The position numbers and the translations under genes were made by a program. The notes beneath the pieces were generated by a model, which saw only the letters and a program-made list of their open reading frames with translations, was not told the origin of the DNA and ran no database searches. From Microvirga aerophila (GTDB taxonomy: Bacteria; Pseudomonadota; Alphaproteobacteria; Rhizobiales; Beijerinckiaceae), in assembly GCF_003332305.1 (NCBI RefSeq), contig NZ_QOIO01000023.1:37853-101852 (forward strand): a DNA stretch of 64,000 bases, given 5' to 3'. Shown here piece by piece: positions 27,412 through 35,843 of this stretch. The first letter of the stretch is position 1; every line of letters starts with the position of its first letter.

Positions 27412-28359
27412 ATGACCGAAGCCGCCCTCTCCCCCTCGGACGTGCCGGCCGCACGAACGCGGGCATCCATTACACAGAGCAAAGGCTTCCTCGGCCTGAT
27501 GTTCATGCTACCGGCGGCCATCTTTCTGCTGGTCTTCCTGACCTACCCGCTCGGTCTCGGCGTCTGGCTCGGATTCACCGATACGCGGATCGGGCGCGAT
27601 GGCGTCTTCGTGGGCCTGGAAAACTACCAGAGCTTGTGGGACGACAGCATCTTCTGGCTCTCCGTGTTCAACACCCTGCTCTACACGGTAGTGGCCTCGC
27701 TGCTCAAATTCGCCCTCGGTCTTTGGCTGGCCCTTCTCCTCAACGAGCACCTGCCGTTCAAGGCCTTCATACGCGCCATCGTGCTTCTTCCGTGGGTGGT
27801 CCCGACGGTACTATCGGCCATCGCGTTCTGGTGGATCTACGACACCCAGTTCTCGATCATCTCCTGGGCGCTCATGAACATGGGCGTGATCGATTCGCCC
27901 ATCAACTTCCTGGGCAGCCCCAACAATGCCCGCGCGACCGTGATCTTCACCAATGTCTGGCGCGGCATCCCGTTCGTGGCCATCACCCTGCTGGCGGGTC
28001 TCCAGACCATTTCACCTTCGCTCCATGAGGCCGCGACCCTCGACGGGGCCACGTCCTGGCAGCGGTTCCGCTTCATCACCCTGCCCATGCTCTCGCCGCT
28101 CATCGCGGTCGTGATGACCTTCTCGGTGCTGTTCACCTTCACGGACTTCCAGCTCATCTACGTGCTGACCAGGGGTGGGCCACTGAACGCCACGCACCTC
28201 ATGGCCACCTTGAGCTTCCAGCGCGCCATTCCGGGCGGGCAGCTCGGCGAAGGCGCGGCGATTGCCGTCGCGATGGTGCCGTTCCTGCTCAGCGCCATTC
28301 TCTTCAGCTACTTCGGACTGCAACGCCGTCGCTGGCAGCAGGGAGGATCCGACGCATGA
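27412..28359 (+). CDS. sugar ABC transporter permease (MalF type)
   Basis: A 315-residue inner-membrane protein starting MTEAALSPSD at ATG 27412. It has six spans and the EAA-loop coupling motif EAATLDGATSWQRFRFITLPML. The stop overlaps the start of the next permease (ATGA). Forms a heterodimer with the partner permease and is driven by the ATPase at 24902. Confidence 0.93.
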   Translation: MTEAALSPSDVPAARTRASITQSKGFLGLMFMLPAAIFLLVFLTYPLGLGVWLGFTDTRIGRDGVFVGLENYQSLWDDSIFWLSVFNTLLYTVVASLLKFALGLWLALLLNEHLPFKAFIRAIVLLPWVVPTVLSAIAFWWIYDTQFSIISWALMNMGVIDSPINFLGSPNNARATVIFTNVWRGIPFVAITLLAGLQTISPSLHEAATLDGATSWQRFRFITLPMLSPLIAVVMTFSVLFTFTDFQLIYVLTRGGPLNATHLMATLSFQRAIPGGQLGEGAAIAVAMVPFLLSAILFSYFGLQRRRWQQGGSDA

Positions 28360-29255
28360 CCTATAGCGCCAGACCAGCGGACCACGCCATGGACGACGAA
28401 AGCGTCGGCATGAGCTATCTCAACCGGGCTCCCCGCCGGCTCGTCACCGTCTACCTGCCTCTCGCGGTGTTCGTGTTCGTCCTCCTGTTTCCGTTCTACT
28501 GGATGACGATCACGGCTCTGAAGCCCAATGACGAGCTGACCAACTTCCGCGACTTCAACCCGCTCTGGCCTGAAAACCCAACGCTGCAGCACATCCGCTA
28601 CCTGCTGTTCGAAACATCCTATCCAGGTTGGCTTCTCAACACGATGCTAGTGTCGTTGGGATCGACGATCCTGTCCCTTATAGCGTCGGTGCTCGGCGCT
28701 TATGCGATCGAGCGCATCCGCTTCTCTGGCTCGCGCTGGATTGGGCTTGGGATCTTTCTGGCCTATCTCGTGCCGCCGTCGATCCTCTTCATCCCGCTCG
28801 CGGTGATGATCTTCAAGTTCGGCATCTACGATTCGAAGCTTGCTCTCATCTTCACCTACCCGACCTTCCTCATCCCGTTCTGCACATGGCTGCTCATGGG
28901 CTACTTCAGGTCGATTCCCTACGAGCTGGAGGAATGCGCGCTCGTCGACGGGGCCTCGCGCTGGCAGATTCTGACGAAGATCATGCTCCCGCTCTCGGTG
29001 CCAGGCCTCATCTCGGCCGGTATCTTCGCCTTCACCCTGTCGTGGAACGAGTTCATCTACGCCCTGACCTTCATCCAATCGTCGGAAAACAAGACCGTGC
29101 CGGTGGGCGTTCTGACCGAGTTGGTTCGCGGCGACGTGTACGAGTGGGGCGCGCTCATGGCAGGCGCGCTCTTAGGCTCCTTGCCGGTCGTGCTGCTCTA
29201 TTCGTTCTTCGTCGATTACTACGTGTCGTCGATGACTGGAGCCGTGAAGGAGTAA
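28356..29255 (+). CDS. sugar ABC transporter permease (MalG type)
   Basis: A 299-residue six-span protein with the EAA-type motif ECALVDGASRWQILTKIMLPL. The ATG overlaps the upstream permease stop by 4 nt, so translation is coupled. A roughly 35-residue hydrophilic N-terminus precedes the first span (VYLPLAVFVFVLLFPFYWM). Completes the importer. Confidence 0.93.
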   Translation: MTYSARPADHAMDDESVGMSYLNRAPRRLVTVYLPLAVFVFVLLFPFYWMTITALKPNDELTNFRDFNPLWPENPTLQHIRYLLFETSYPGWLLNTMLVSLGSTILSLIASVLGAYAIERIRFSGSRWIGLGIFLAYLVPPSILFIPLAVMIFKFGIYDSKLALIFTYPTFLIPFCTWLLMGYFRSIPYELEECALVDGASRWQILTKIMLPLSVPGLISAGIFAFTLSWNEFIYALTFIQSSENKTVPVGVLTELVRGDVYEWGALMAGALLGSLPVVLLYSFFVDYYVSSMTGAVKE

Positions 29256-29379
29256 CACTTAACGGGAGGGCTCCCGCACAGAGTGGTCAGTCCGGCAGGG
29301 TTCTGGCCTATGCTAGAGTCCTGCTCTCAACGAGCCCGGCTCCCGACCCGGAGCGCGGGCGCGAAACGGGAGGATCAAA

Positions 29380-30060
29380 ATGGGCAAAGCCTGCAGCATT
29401 CGACTACTCGCAGTGACCGGTGCGCTCACCATGGCGTTCGCGGCCGGCGCTCAGGCGCAGGACAACGCCGGCGCGGCCAACATGACGTTCTTCGTCACGA
29501 GCGTCGGATCCGGCAAAGGCGCGGATCTTGGAGGACTGGAAGGGGCTGACCGGCATTGCCAGACACTGGCTCAGGCGGCAGGCGCAACCGGAAAAACCTG
29601 GCGGGCGTATCTGTCCACCCAGGCGGCAGGCGGCTCGCCTGCGGTCAATGCGAAGGACCGCATTGGACGCGGGCCATGGCAGAACGCCAAAGGCACGGTC
29701 GTCGCAAAGGATGTGGCGGAGCTGCACGGCTCCAACAATGTCACCAAGCAGACCGCACTGACCGAAAAGGGCGGGGTCGTTAAGGGTCGTGGCGACACGC
29801 CCAACGAGCACGACGTCCTGACGGGATCCCAGCCGGACGGCACAGCCTTCGCCGGCACCGAGGACCGCACTTGCGGAAATTGGACCAAGAGCGGACCGGA
29901 TGGCGTCGCGATGGTGGGCCATCACGACAGGACCGGGTTGGACGAGAGCCCGCCGGCCAAGTCATGGAACTCGTCCCATCCCTCGAGGGGCGGATGCAGC
30001 CAGGACGCACTGAAGAGCACCGGAGGAGCAGGATTGTTCTACTGCTTCGCGGCGAACTAG
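29380..30060 (+). CDS. secreted lectin / endostatin-like protein
   Basis: A 226-residue exported protein with a signal peptide (MAFAAGAQAQ). The mature sequence (FFVTSVGSGKGADLGGLEGADRHC... later TGSQPDGTAF, CGNWTKSG, HHDRTG, and GGCSQDALKSTGGAGLFYCFA) follows a family in Hyphomicrobiales annotated as lectin and related in fold to collagen NC10/endostatin domains. Four Cys in the mature part suggest disulphides. GGAGG precedes ATG 29380. Possible carbohydrate- or matrix-binding periplasmic protein; ligand unknown. Confidence 0.78.
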   Translation: MGKACSIRLLAVTGALTMAFAAGAQAQDNAGAANMTFFVTSVGSGKGADLGGLEGADRHCQTLAQAAGATGKTWRAYLSTQAAGGSPAVNAKDRIGRGPWQNAKGTVVAKDVAELHGSNNVTKQTALTEKGGVVKGRGDTPNEHDVLTGSQPDGTAFAGTEDRTCGNWTKSGPDGVAMVGHHDRTGLDESPPAKSWNSSHPSRGGCSQDALKSTGGAGLFYCFAAN

Positions 30061-30115
30061 CCGGGCGCGCGGCTGCGCGCTACACTCGGCAGCAGCACAA
30101 GGAACGGCCAAGGCG

Positions 30116-30364
30116 ATGATGAAGAAGAAGACCCTGGCCGTTGCCGACATCTATGTCCCCGTGAAGCGGCGCCAGACCCTCGACCCGAAGAAGGTCGACA
30201 CCATTGCGGAGAGCATGCTCGCCAAGGGGCAGGAAACGCCGATTCTCGTGCGGGAGGACGGAAACCGCTTCGTTCTGGTGGAAGGATTGCATCGGCTGGA
30301 GGCGTGCCGGGCTTTGGGCGAGAAAACCGTGTTTGCCTATCTGGTCCAGGCGCGCCTTTACTGA
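30116..30364 (+). CDS. small stand-alone ParB N-terminal-like protein
   Basis: An 82-residue protein composed only of a ParB/Srx-like N-terminal domain: VPVKRRQTLDPKKVDTIAESM, then TPILVREDGNRFVLVEGLHRLEACRALGE (the GxHRxxA-type nucleotide-binding motif). No helix-turn-helix or dimerisation domain follows, so it is not a full partition protein. Short ParB-like proteins may bind CTP or act as accessory nucleases. It lies just upstream of an HU gene. Confidence 0.8.
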   Translation: MMKKKTLAVADIYVPVKRRQTLDPKKVDTIAESMLAKGQETPILVREDGNRFVLVEGLHRLEACRALGEKTVFAYLVQARLY

Positions 30365-30450
30365 ACGTCAGGTAATTACCTCGCTTTTGGAGGCTTGACC
30401 GCGCTATAAAATCCTTCATGAGCTAAGTTTCCCACTTAACCATGAGGGTG

Positions 30451-30750
30451 ATGATGAACAAGAATGAACTGATTGATCTCCTGGCCGAGGAGCACGAGCT
30501 GACGAAGACTTTCGCCAGGGATCTGGTGGACAGCATTTTCCAGAAGATCACCGATTCGGTGCAGGAAGGCGAAGAGGTCGCGATCTTCGGCTTCGGCAAG
30601 TTCAAGGTTGTCGAGCGCGGCGCCCGCAAGGGACGCAATCCCCAGACAGGCGAAGCCATCAAGATCGCTGCTTCCAAGAACCTGAAGTTCGAATCGGCCA
30701 AGTCTCTGAAAGAGACCCTCAACGTCAAGCGCCGCTCCCGCAAGAAGTAA
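30451..30750 (+). CDS. HU-family DNA-binding protein
   Basis: About 99 residues with the HU/IHF fold: NKNELIDLLAEEHELTK, then EEVAIFGFGKFKVVERGARKGRNPQTGE, the last part being the DNA-contacting beta-arm with the conserved RNP-like turn. Start taken at ATG 30451; 30442 and 30454 are alternatives. The basic tail KRRSRKK is slightly longer than in HU-alpha/beta. Nucleoid architecture protein; second copy relative to the housekeeping HU is likely. Confidence 0.93.
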   Translation: MMNKNELIDLLAEEHELTKTFARDLVDSIFQKITDSVQEGEEVAIFGFGKFKVVERGARKGRNPQTGEAIKIAASKNLKFESAKSLKETLNVKRRSRKK

Positions 30751-30962
30751 CCAGCTCCTGCGGCATCAGGCTGGGAGCTTGTTTCCAGCCACCGCTGCCG
30801 GCCAATTCGGCGGCTCCCGTGGCCGGGCTTGTCCCGGCCATCGCCGTTTGGCACTTGTCCCGCCGGAAACGGCCTTTCGAACTCCCTTTTGTGATCGTAC
30901 CTATGAGGCGTCCGCTTGAGAAAGCTTGCCTCTGATACAGGTTGGCACGAAAGGAGATACAC

Positions 30963-31925
30963 ATGGAAAAGCGTCGTCTCGGCCGCTCGAACCTCATGGT
31001 GTCGCCGATCTGCTTCGGCGGCAACGTCTTTGGCTGGACCGTCGATGAAGCCGCTTCGTTCAGGCTGCTGGACGCCTTCCTTGAAGCCGGCTTCAACTTC
31101 ATCGACACGGCGGATGTCTATTCCCGTTGGGCACCTGGCAATACCGGCGGCGAATCCGAATCGATCATCGGCAAATGGATGAAGGCACGCGGCAACCGCG
31201 ACGCCGTTGTCATCGCCACCAAGGTCGGATCCGAGATGGGACCGGGCCGCAAGGGTCTTTCGAAGAAACACGTCCGCGAATCGGTGGAAGCATCCCTGAG
31301 GCGTCTCCAGACCGACCATATCGACCTCTACCAATCCCACCGGGACGATCCCGAGACACCTCAATCCGAGACCTTGAGCACTTATGCCGAGCTGATCGAT
31401 GAGGGAAAGGTCCGTGCCATCGGCGCTTCCAATTTCAGCGCCACGCGCTTGCGGGAAGCACTCGACACCAGCGCCAAGATGGGCCTCCCGCGCTACGAAA
31501 CCCTCCAGCCCCTCTACAACCTCTTCGACCGGTCGGAACTCGAAGGGGATCTCGAGAAGGTCTGCCTCGACAACGCCATCAGCGTCATCTCGTACTCCTC
31601 GCTGGCAAGCGGCTTCCTGACGGGCAAATACCGGTCGGAGCGGGATTTCGGAAAGAGCGTGCGGGGCGGCCGCATGGGCAATTACTTGAACGAACGCGGA
31701 TTGCGCATTCTGGCGGCCCTCGATCAGGTGGCAATTCATCATGGGTCGACGCCGGCCCAGGTCGCCCTGGCATGGCTCATGGCGCGCCCGGGCATCGCGG
31801 CTCCCATCGCCAGCGCGACGAGCCTCGATCAGCTTCAGGATCTGATTGCCGCAGCAAGGCTACGACTGGAGCCATCCGATATCGAGAAACTCGATCGGGC
31901 GGGCAAAGTGACCGCTGCCGCCTGA
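30963..31925 (+). CDS. aldo/keto reductase (paralogue A)
   Basis: A 320-residue aldo/keto reductase starting MEKRRLGRSNLMVSPICFGG, with AAAGGAG upstream. Tetrad regions: FIDTADVYSRW (Asp, Tyr), VIATKVG (Lys) and LYQSHRDDPE (His). The N-terminal GGNVFGWTVDE stretch is shared with the gene at 33876, showing recent or conserved duplication. Tas/YajO-like NADPH-dependent reductases act on a wide range of aldehydes. Substrate unknown. Confidence 0.92.
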   Translation: MEKRRLGRSNLMVSPICFGGNVFGWTVDEAASFRLLDAFLEAGFNFIDTADVYSRWAPGNTGGESESIIGKWMKARGNRDAVVIATKVGSEMGPGRKGLSKKHVRESVEASLRRLQTDHIDLYQSHRDDPETPQSETLSTYAELIDEGKVRAIGASNFSATRLREALDTSAKMGLPRYETLQPLYNLFDRSELEGDLEKVCLDNAISVISYSSLASGFLTGKYRSERDFGKSVRGGRMGNYLNERGLRILAALDQVAIHHGSTPAQVALAWLMARPGIAAPIASATSLDQLQDLIAAARLRLEPSDIEKLDRAGKVTAAA

Positions 31926-31945
31926 CCTGATGCCTTGCCCGAACC

Positions 31946-32338
31946 CTACTTGCACTCGACGCAGATGCCGCGCTTGATCCTTCGATCAAGCTCCCGGCTT
32001 CGACGATCCAAGTTCTCTTCACGAGGCGACCGAGTCACGACTGAGGGCTCACCGGTTTGCCTGTTCGCACCAGCCCCAGTGCCGGAGGCCGCACCGGCCC
32101 TGCCGGCTCTTGTCGATCCGGCTGATCCACCCTCCGTGCCCGGTGAAGGCCTCGGGGCCGTCGTCGTCTCGGGCGTGGATCCCGGCGAACTGGGCGCAGG
32201 CGTGGCGGACGGCGCGCCCGTCGACGACGGGCTTCCGCCTGTCGACCCCCCGCCCGAGGAGGAGCCGGATTGGGCGAATGCCCCACCCGCCGCAAGGCCG
32301 CCGGCGAGAATCACGACCGAAAGTGTGAGATAGCGCAT
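31946..32338 (-). CDS. secreted low-complexity Ser/Gly/Pro-rich protein
   Basis: A 130-residue protein with a clear signal peptide (LTLSVVILAGGLAAGGAFA) and GGAGGGG before the ATG. The mature chain is dominated by Ser, Gly, Thr and Pro to about residue 85, then turns basic and charged (SPREENLDRRSRELDRRIKRG) and ends in ICVECK with a CxxC-like pair. Probably periplasmic and largely disordered. No family recognised. Confidence 0.6.
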   Translation of the reverse strand: MRYLTLSVVILAGGLAAGGAFAQSGSSSGGGSTGGSPSSTGAPSATPAPSSPGSTPETTTAPRPSPGTEGGSAGSTRAGRAGAASGTGAGANRQTGEPSVVTRSPREENLDRRSRELDRRIKRGICVECK

Positions 32339-32366
32339 AACCCCTCCCGATTTTTCTCGTCGGAGG

Positions 32367-32945
32367 TCAACTCCAAGAGGAGCGGCGGGTTTCGCGTTCG
32401 GCCTGCCAAACCGTCAGGCTTACAGGACCGGCCGGATCCAGAACTCGGCGTGGCCCCGCACGCAATCGGCTCCCGGCCAAAACCGACTCTGCCGTTTGAC
32501 CCTGAAGGCAACCAGAGAAGACGGGCACGCCGCCAGGGAGCCGCGTTCCATGAGCGCGCGCAAGGTGAAAGGCCGTGTAGCCGATCTCGAGGAAGAGATC
32601 GAACACCAGGCGTCCTCCGGGAACGGCAACCCGCCCCCCTTGCGGCAGCGCGAGACGGCTGGCCTCGCTCCACGGCAGCACGGCCGGGTTCCACCACCAC
32701 CCGTCGTTTCGCTGCTCCAGACCCGACGACGACGACGAGACGACGAGGCGGAGGCGCTGCTTGGGATTGGGATTGGCCTCGTGCCCTAGCCGGCCGAGCA
32801 CCACGAGGGCGCACCTATCGAGCTCCGACTGGAAATAAGCCCAGTCCGCATCGTTGCGCAGGACGTCTGGCATGCGCCCCTCTGCGTCCGCAATACGATC
32901 ATCGTCCGACACGATGGCATAGCCATGAATTTCAACTGCTGCCAC
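32367..32945 (-). CDS. dihydrofolate reductase-like protein
   Basis: A 192-residue protein starting at GTG 32945. The order IHGYAIVSDDDRIADAEG, then CALVVLGRLGHEANPNPKQRLRLVVSSS in the middle and VPGGRLVFDLFLE toward the C-terminus follows the DHFR/RibD-C fold (cofactor-binding GG loop). It differs strongly from housekeeping FolA. Probably an NADPH-dependent reductase of unknown substrate. The Shine-Dalgarno is weak. Confidence 0.7.
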   Translation of the reverse strand: MAAVEIHGYAIVSDDDRIADAEGRMPDVLRNDADWAYFQSELDRCALVVLGRLGHEANPNPKQRLRLVVSSSSSGLEQRNDGWWWNPAVLPWSEASRLALPQGGRVAVPGGRLVFDLFLEIGYTAFHLARAHGTRLPGGVPVFSGCLQGQTAESVLAGSRLRAGPRRVLDPAGPVSLTVWQAERETRRSSWS

Positions 32946-33000
32946 GGACTAGGTCTGCCCTCTTGAATCGCCGCCCGCCCCGGCCTTGAAGCCGGTGGCG

Positions 33001-33690
33001 TCACGATGAGGCTTTTGCCCGATCACCAGCCTGATAGGCAATGGCCTCCCGTGCAAGAACCAGAAGAACGACCCCGTTCAGCACATGCCACAGGAAATGC
33101 GTCCCGCTCGGAAACGCGGAACAGGCGGCGCTATCGATGGAACGGAAAAACAGCGACAGGGCGAAAATTCCAGCGGCTGCCAAAAGGGCAAATCCAGGTC
33201 TCTGGACCTTCGCCACGAGACAAAGGCAGCCGACAGTCAGGAGGGCAGCGAGAGCCGGAATGTATCCATTCGAGCCATCGAGGGAAACGCCGGGGAGGAC
33301 GCCGAACCAGAGGCGCGGGAAGACGATGTTGAAGAAGGCAAAGATCCCCGTGGCGGCGAGCGCGGCGACAAGCCTGAGTCGCAGAAAGCGGCGCAGGGCG
33401 AGCAGAAAATATCCGTAGATGAAAAGTGCGATCGGCAGCACGTCGGCCAAGCGGGACCAGCGGTTGGCGAAGGTGTGAAACAGGAAGCTCCCGGTCCCGA
33501 CGATCAGAATCACCCCTATGAGCGCAAGGCCCGGCCAGTCCCTCCCCCCGGCTCGCCGCCAGAGGAAGAACCCATAGGCCGCAGCCAGAACGAAGGCCCC
33601 ATTGGTCGCTGCGTTGAGGGGCTCGGACCAGAAGCTGGCGTCGATCCGCTCGCAGTAATTGTCGACAGGCGTGAACCAGGATGTGGGCAT
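33001..33690 (-). CDS. ceramidase-domain membrane protein (CREST superfamily)
   Basis: A 229-residue seven-span protein. The N-terminus NYCERIDASFWSEPLNAATN and the conserved ligands Ser68/His72 (SFLFHT), Asp83 (LADVLP) and His198/His202 (GTHFLWHVLNG) match alkaline ceramidases of the CREST superfamily, which hydrolyse the amide of ceramide with an intramembrane zinc. A sphingolipid or another amide lipid may be the substrate. It lies between the two aldo/keto reductase paralogues on the opposite strand. Confidence 0.87.
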   Translation of the reverse strand: MPTSWFTPVDNYCERIDASFWSEPLNAATNGAFVLAAAYGFFLWRRAGGRDWPGLALIGVILIVGTGSFLFHTFANRWSRLADVLPIALFIYGYFLLALRRFLRLRLVAALAATGIFAFFNIVFPRLWFGVLPGVSLDGSNGYIPALAALLTVGCLCLVAKVQRPGFALLAAAGIFALSLFFRSIDSAACSAFPSGTHFLWHVLNGVVLLVLAREAIAYQAGDRAKASS

Positions 33691-33875
33691 CGAACACTGC
33701 CCTGGAGAGGGATGTCGGGCCTATCTTGTTGCCCAGTCCACGAAACATCAATGAGCTGCGAGCATCGAATCCGCCCTCATGATTCCAACGGCTAACTTGC
33801 ACCTCGCAACGACAGGTAGAATAATCGAATGTGATATCGTTTAGCAAGACGGTATCGGGCGTTGGAGGGCTACCA

Positions 33876-34850
33876 ATGAAAGCGCGTCCACTCGGCCGTT
33901 CAGGCCTGCAAGTTCCACCTTTATGCATCGGGGGCAATGTTTTTGGCTGGACGGTGGACGAACCCACATCGTTCAAGCTGTTTGATGCTGCCCTGGAGGC
34001 GGGCCTCAACTTCATCGACACAGCCGACATGTACTCAATCTGGGCGCGCGGAAACCAAGGCGGTGAGTCGGAAACCATCATCGGGCGCTGGATGAAGGCC
34101 CGGGGCAACCGCTCCAAGGTCATCATCGCAACCAAGGTTGGCGTTGAACTGTCTCCTGACCAGAAGGGCCTCTCCAGGACCTATATCCGGTCGGCTGCCG
34201 ATGCGTCGCTCAGACGGCTGCAGACCGATTACGTCGATCTCTACCAATCCCATGTCGACGATGCCGACACCCCGCTCGAAGAAACGCTCGACGCCTACGC
34301 GGAGCTGATCCGGGCGGGAAAGGTGCGAGCCATCGGCGCTTCGAACCACGGCCCTGAAAGACTGAAGGAAGCCCTGGAGATCAGCGCCCGCACAGGGCTC
34401 CCCCGCTATGAGAGCCTTCAGCCCAAATACAACCTTTATGACCGGGGGGCCTACGAGGCAGATCTGGAACAGATCTGCCGCCAGAACGGCCTTGGTGTCC
34501 TGTCCTATTCCTCCCTGGCCAGCGGCTTCCTGACAGGCAAGTATCGCTCCCGACAGGATTTCGGCAAAAGTCCTCGGGGGTATGGAATGGGCGAATACCT
34601 GAACGACAGGGGACGACGAATCCTGACGGCGCTCGACAAGGTAGCCCGGCGGCACAACGCCAGTCCGGCGCAGGTTGCATTGGCGTGGTCTATGGCCCGG
34701 CCGGGCCTGACCGCTCCGATCGCGAGCGCGACGACGCTCGATCAGCTCAAGGAGCTTGTCGCGGCAACGACGCTTGCCCTGGAGGCGTCCGACATCGAGG
34801 CCCTCGACAGAGCTTCCGCCACACGGGCAAGGGAACTGGAACCGGCCTAG
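33876..34850 (+). CDS. aldo/keto reductase (paralogue B)
   Basis: A 324-residue reductase from ATG 33876 (GGAGGG upstream), starting MKARPLGRSGLQVPPLCIGG. Tetrad: FIDTADMYSIW, IIATKVGVEL, LYQSHVDDAD. Long stretches, such as GGNVFGWTVDE and SYSSLASGFLTGKYRS, are identical to the gene at 30963, so the two are paralogues 2 kb apart. Role probably aldehyde reduction; division of labour unknown. Confidence 0.92.
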   Translation: MKARPLGRSGLQVPPLCIGGNVFGWTVDEPTSFKLFDAALEAGLNFIDTADMYSIWARGNQGGESETIIGRWMKARGNRSKVIIATKVGVELSPDQKGLSRTYIRSAADASLRRLQTDYVDLYQSHVDDADTPLEETLDAYAELIRAGKVRAIGASNHGPERLKEALEISARTGLPRYESLQPKYNLYDRGAYEADLEQICRQNGLGVLSYSSLASGFLTGKYRSRQDFGKSPRGYGMGEYLNDRGRRILTALDKVARRHNASPAQVALAWSMARPGLTAPIASATTLDQLKELVAATTLALEASDIEALDRASATRARELEPA

Positions 34851-34967
34851 AGGCACGTCCATCCGTGTGTCTTACGACTGACCTGTTCACGATCTTCAGG
34901 GCTTCCACCTTGCCAGATACTTCCTGACATCGGATGAAGGCGATGAATGCGGGAGCAAGCTCGAACG

Positions 34968-35753
34968 ATGCGGATAGCCACCTGGAACGTGAACTCGATC
35001 AAGCAGCGCTTGGATCACCTCGTCACCTTCGTGAAAAGCGCGGAGCCGGACGTCGTCTGCCTGCAGGAGCTGAAGTGCATCGACGAAGCGTTTCCGCGCA
35101 GCGACATCGAGGCGCTTGGGTACAATGTCGCCACTCATGGGCAGAAGGCCTATAATGGCGTTGCGATCTTGTCCAAGAGCCCCCTCGAGGATGTGCGGCA
35201 AGGCCTGCCCGGAGACGAGACTGACGAACAGGCACGCTATCTCGAAGGCGTCATCTCCACATCCGACGGAGCCGTTCGAGTGGCGTCCATCTATCTGCCG
35301 AACGGCAACCCTCTGGGAACACCGAAGTTCGACTACAAGCTTGCCTGGATGGACCGCTTACATTCCCATGCGCGCAAGCTCCTCGCACTGGAAGAGCCGC
35401 TCGTCCTTTGCGGCGATTACAACGTCATCCCGGAGCCGAAGGACGCGGCCGATCCTTCGGCTTGGAGGAACGATGCGCTCTTTCAGCCCAAAAGCCGGGC
35501 GAAGTTTCGCGAACTCCTGAACCTGGGCTTCAGCGATGCGCTTCGTGCCTGCAATGATCAGCCGGGACTGTACTCTTTCTGGGATTACCAGGCCGGCTCC
35601 TATCAGCGGAACAACGGCATCCGCATCGACCATCTCCTCCTCTCGCCTCAAGCCCAGGACAAGCTGAGGACCTCGTCGATCCGTAAGGAAGTTCGCGGCT
35701 GGGACAAGCCGTCCGACCACGTGCCTGTGATGGTTGATCTTGATATCGACTAA
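34968..35753 (+). CDS. xthA: exodeoxyribonuclease III
   Basis: A 261-residue AP endonuclease/exonuclease III starting MRIATWNVNSIKQRL. Signature residues: VCLQELKC (metal-binding Glu), YNGVAILSK, CGDYNVIPEPKD (catalytic Asp/Asn), RIDHLLLS and PSDHVPVM (catalytic His). It cleaves abasic sites and removes 3' blocks in base-excision repair. The internal start at 34968 is chosen to match the family N-terminus. Confidence 0.95.
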   Translation: MRIATWNVNSIKQRLDHLVTFVKSAEPDVVCLQELKCIDEAFPRSDIEALGYNVATHGQKAYNGVAILSKSPLEDVRQGLPGDETDEQARYLEGVISTSDGAVRVASIYLPNGNPLGTPKFDYKLAWMDRLHSHARKLLALEEPLVLCGDYNVIPEPKDAADPSAWRNDALFQPKSRAKFRELLNLGFSDALRACNDQPGLYSFWDYQAGSYQRNNGIRIDHLLLSPQAQDKLRTSSIRKEVRGWDKPSDHVPVMVDLDID

Positions 35754-35769
35754 AGCGCTTTGCGGTTAC

Positions 35770-35804
35770 AAAAAGAAGCCGGTTCCATGGTGGTGGAACC
35801 GGCT
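35770..35804 (-). terminator. rho-independent terminator after the ExoR-like gene
   Basis: AGCCGGTTCCA (35777-35787) pairs with TGGAACCGGCT (35794-35804), loop 6 nt. On the minus strand it is followed by TCTTTTTG, 39 nt past the stop at 35844. It also lies between the convergent xthA and exoR genes. Confidence 0.8.
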
Positions 35805-35843
35805 CCAATAGCGCAATCGTGCGAACGCTACGCGCGTGTCGTT

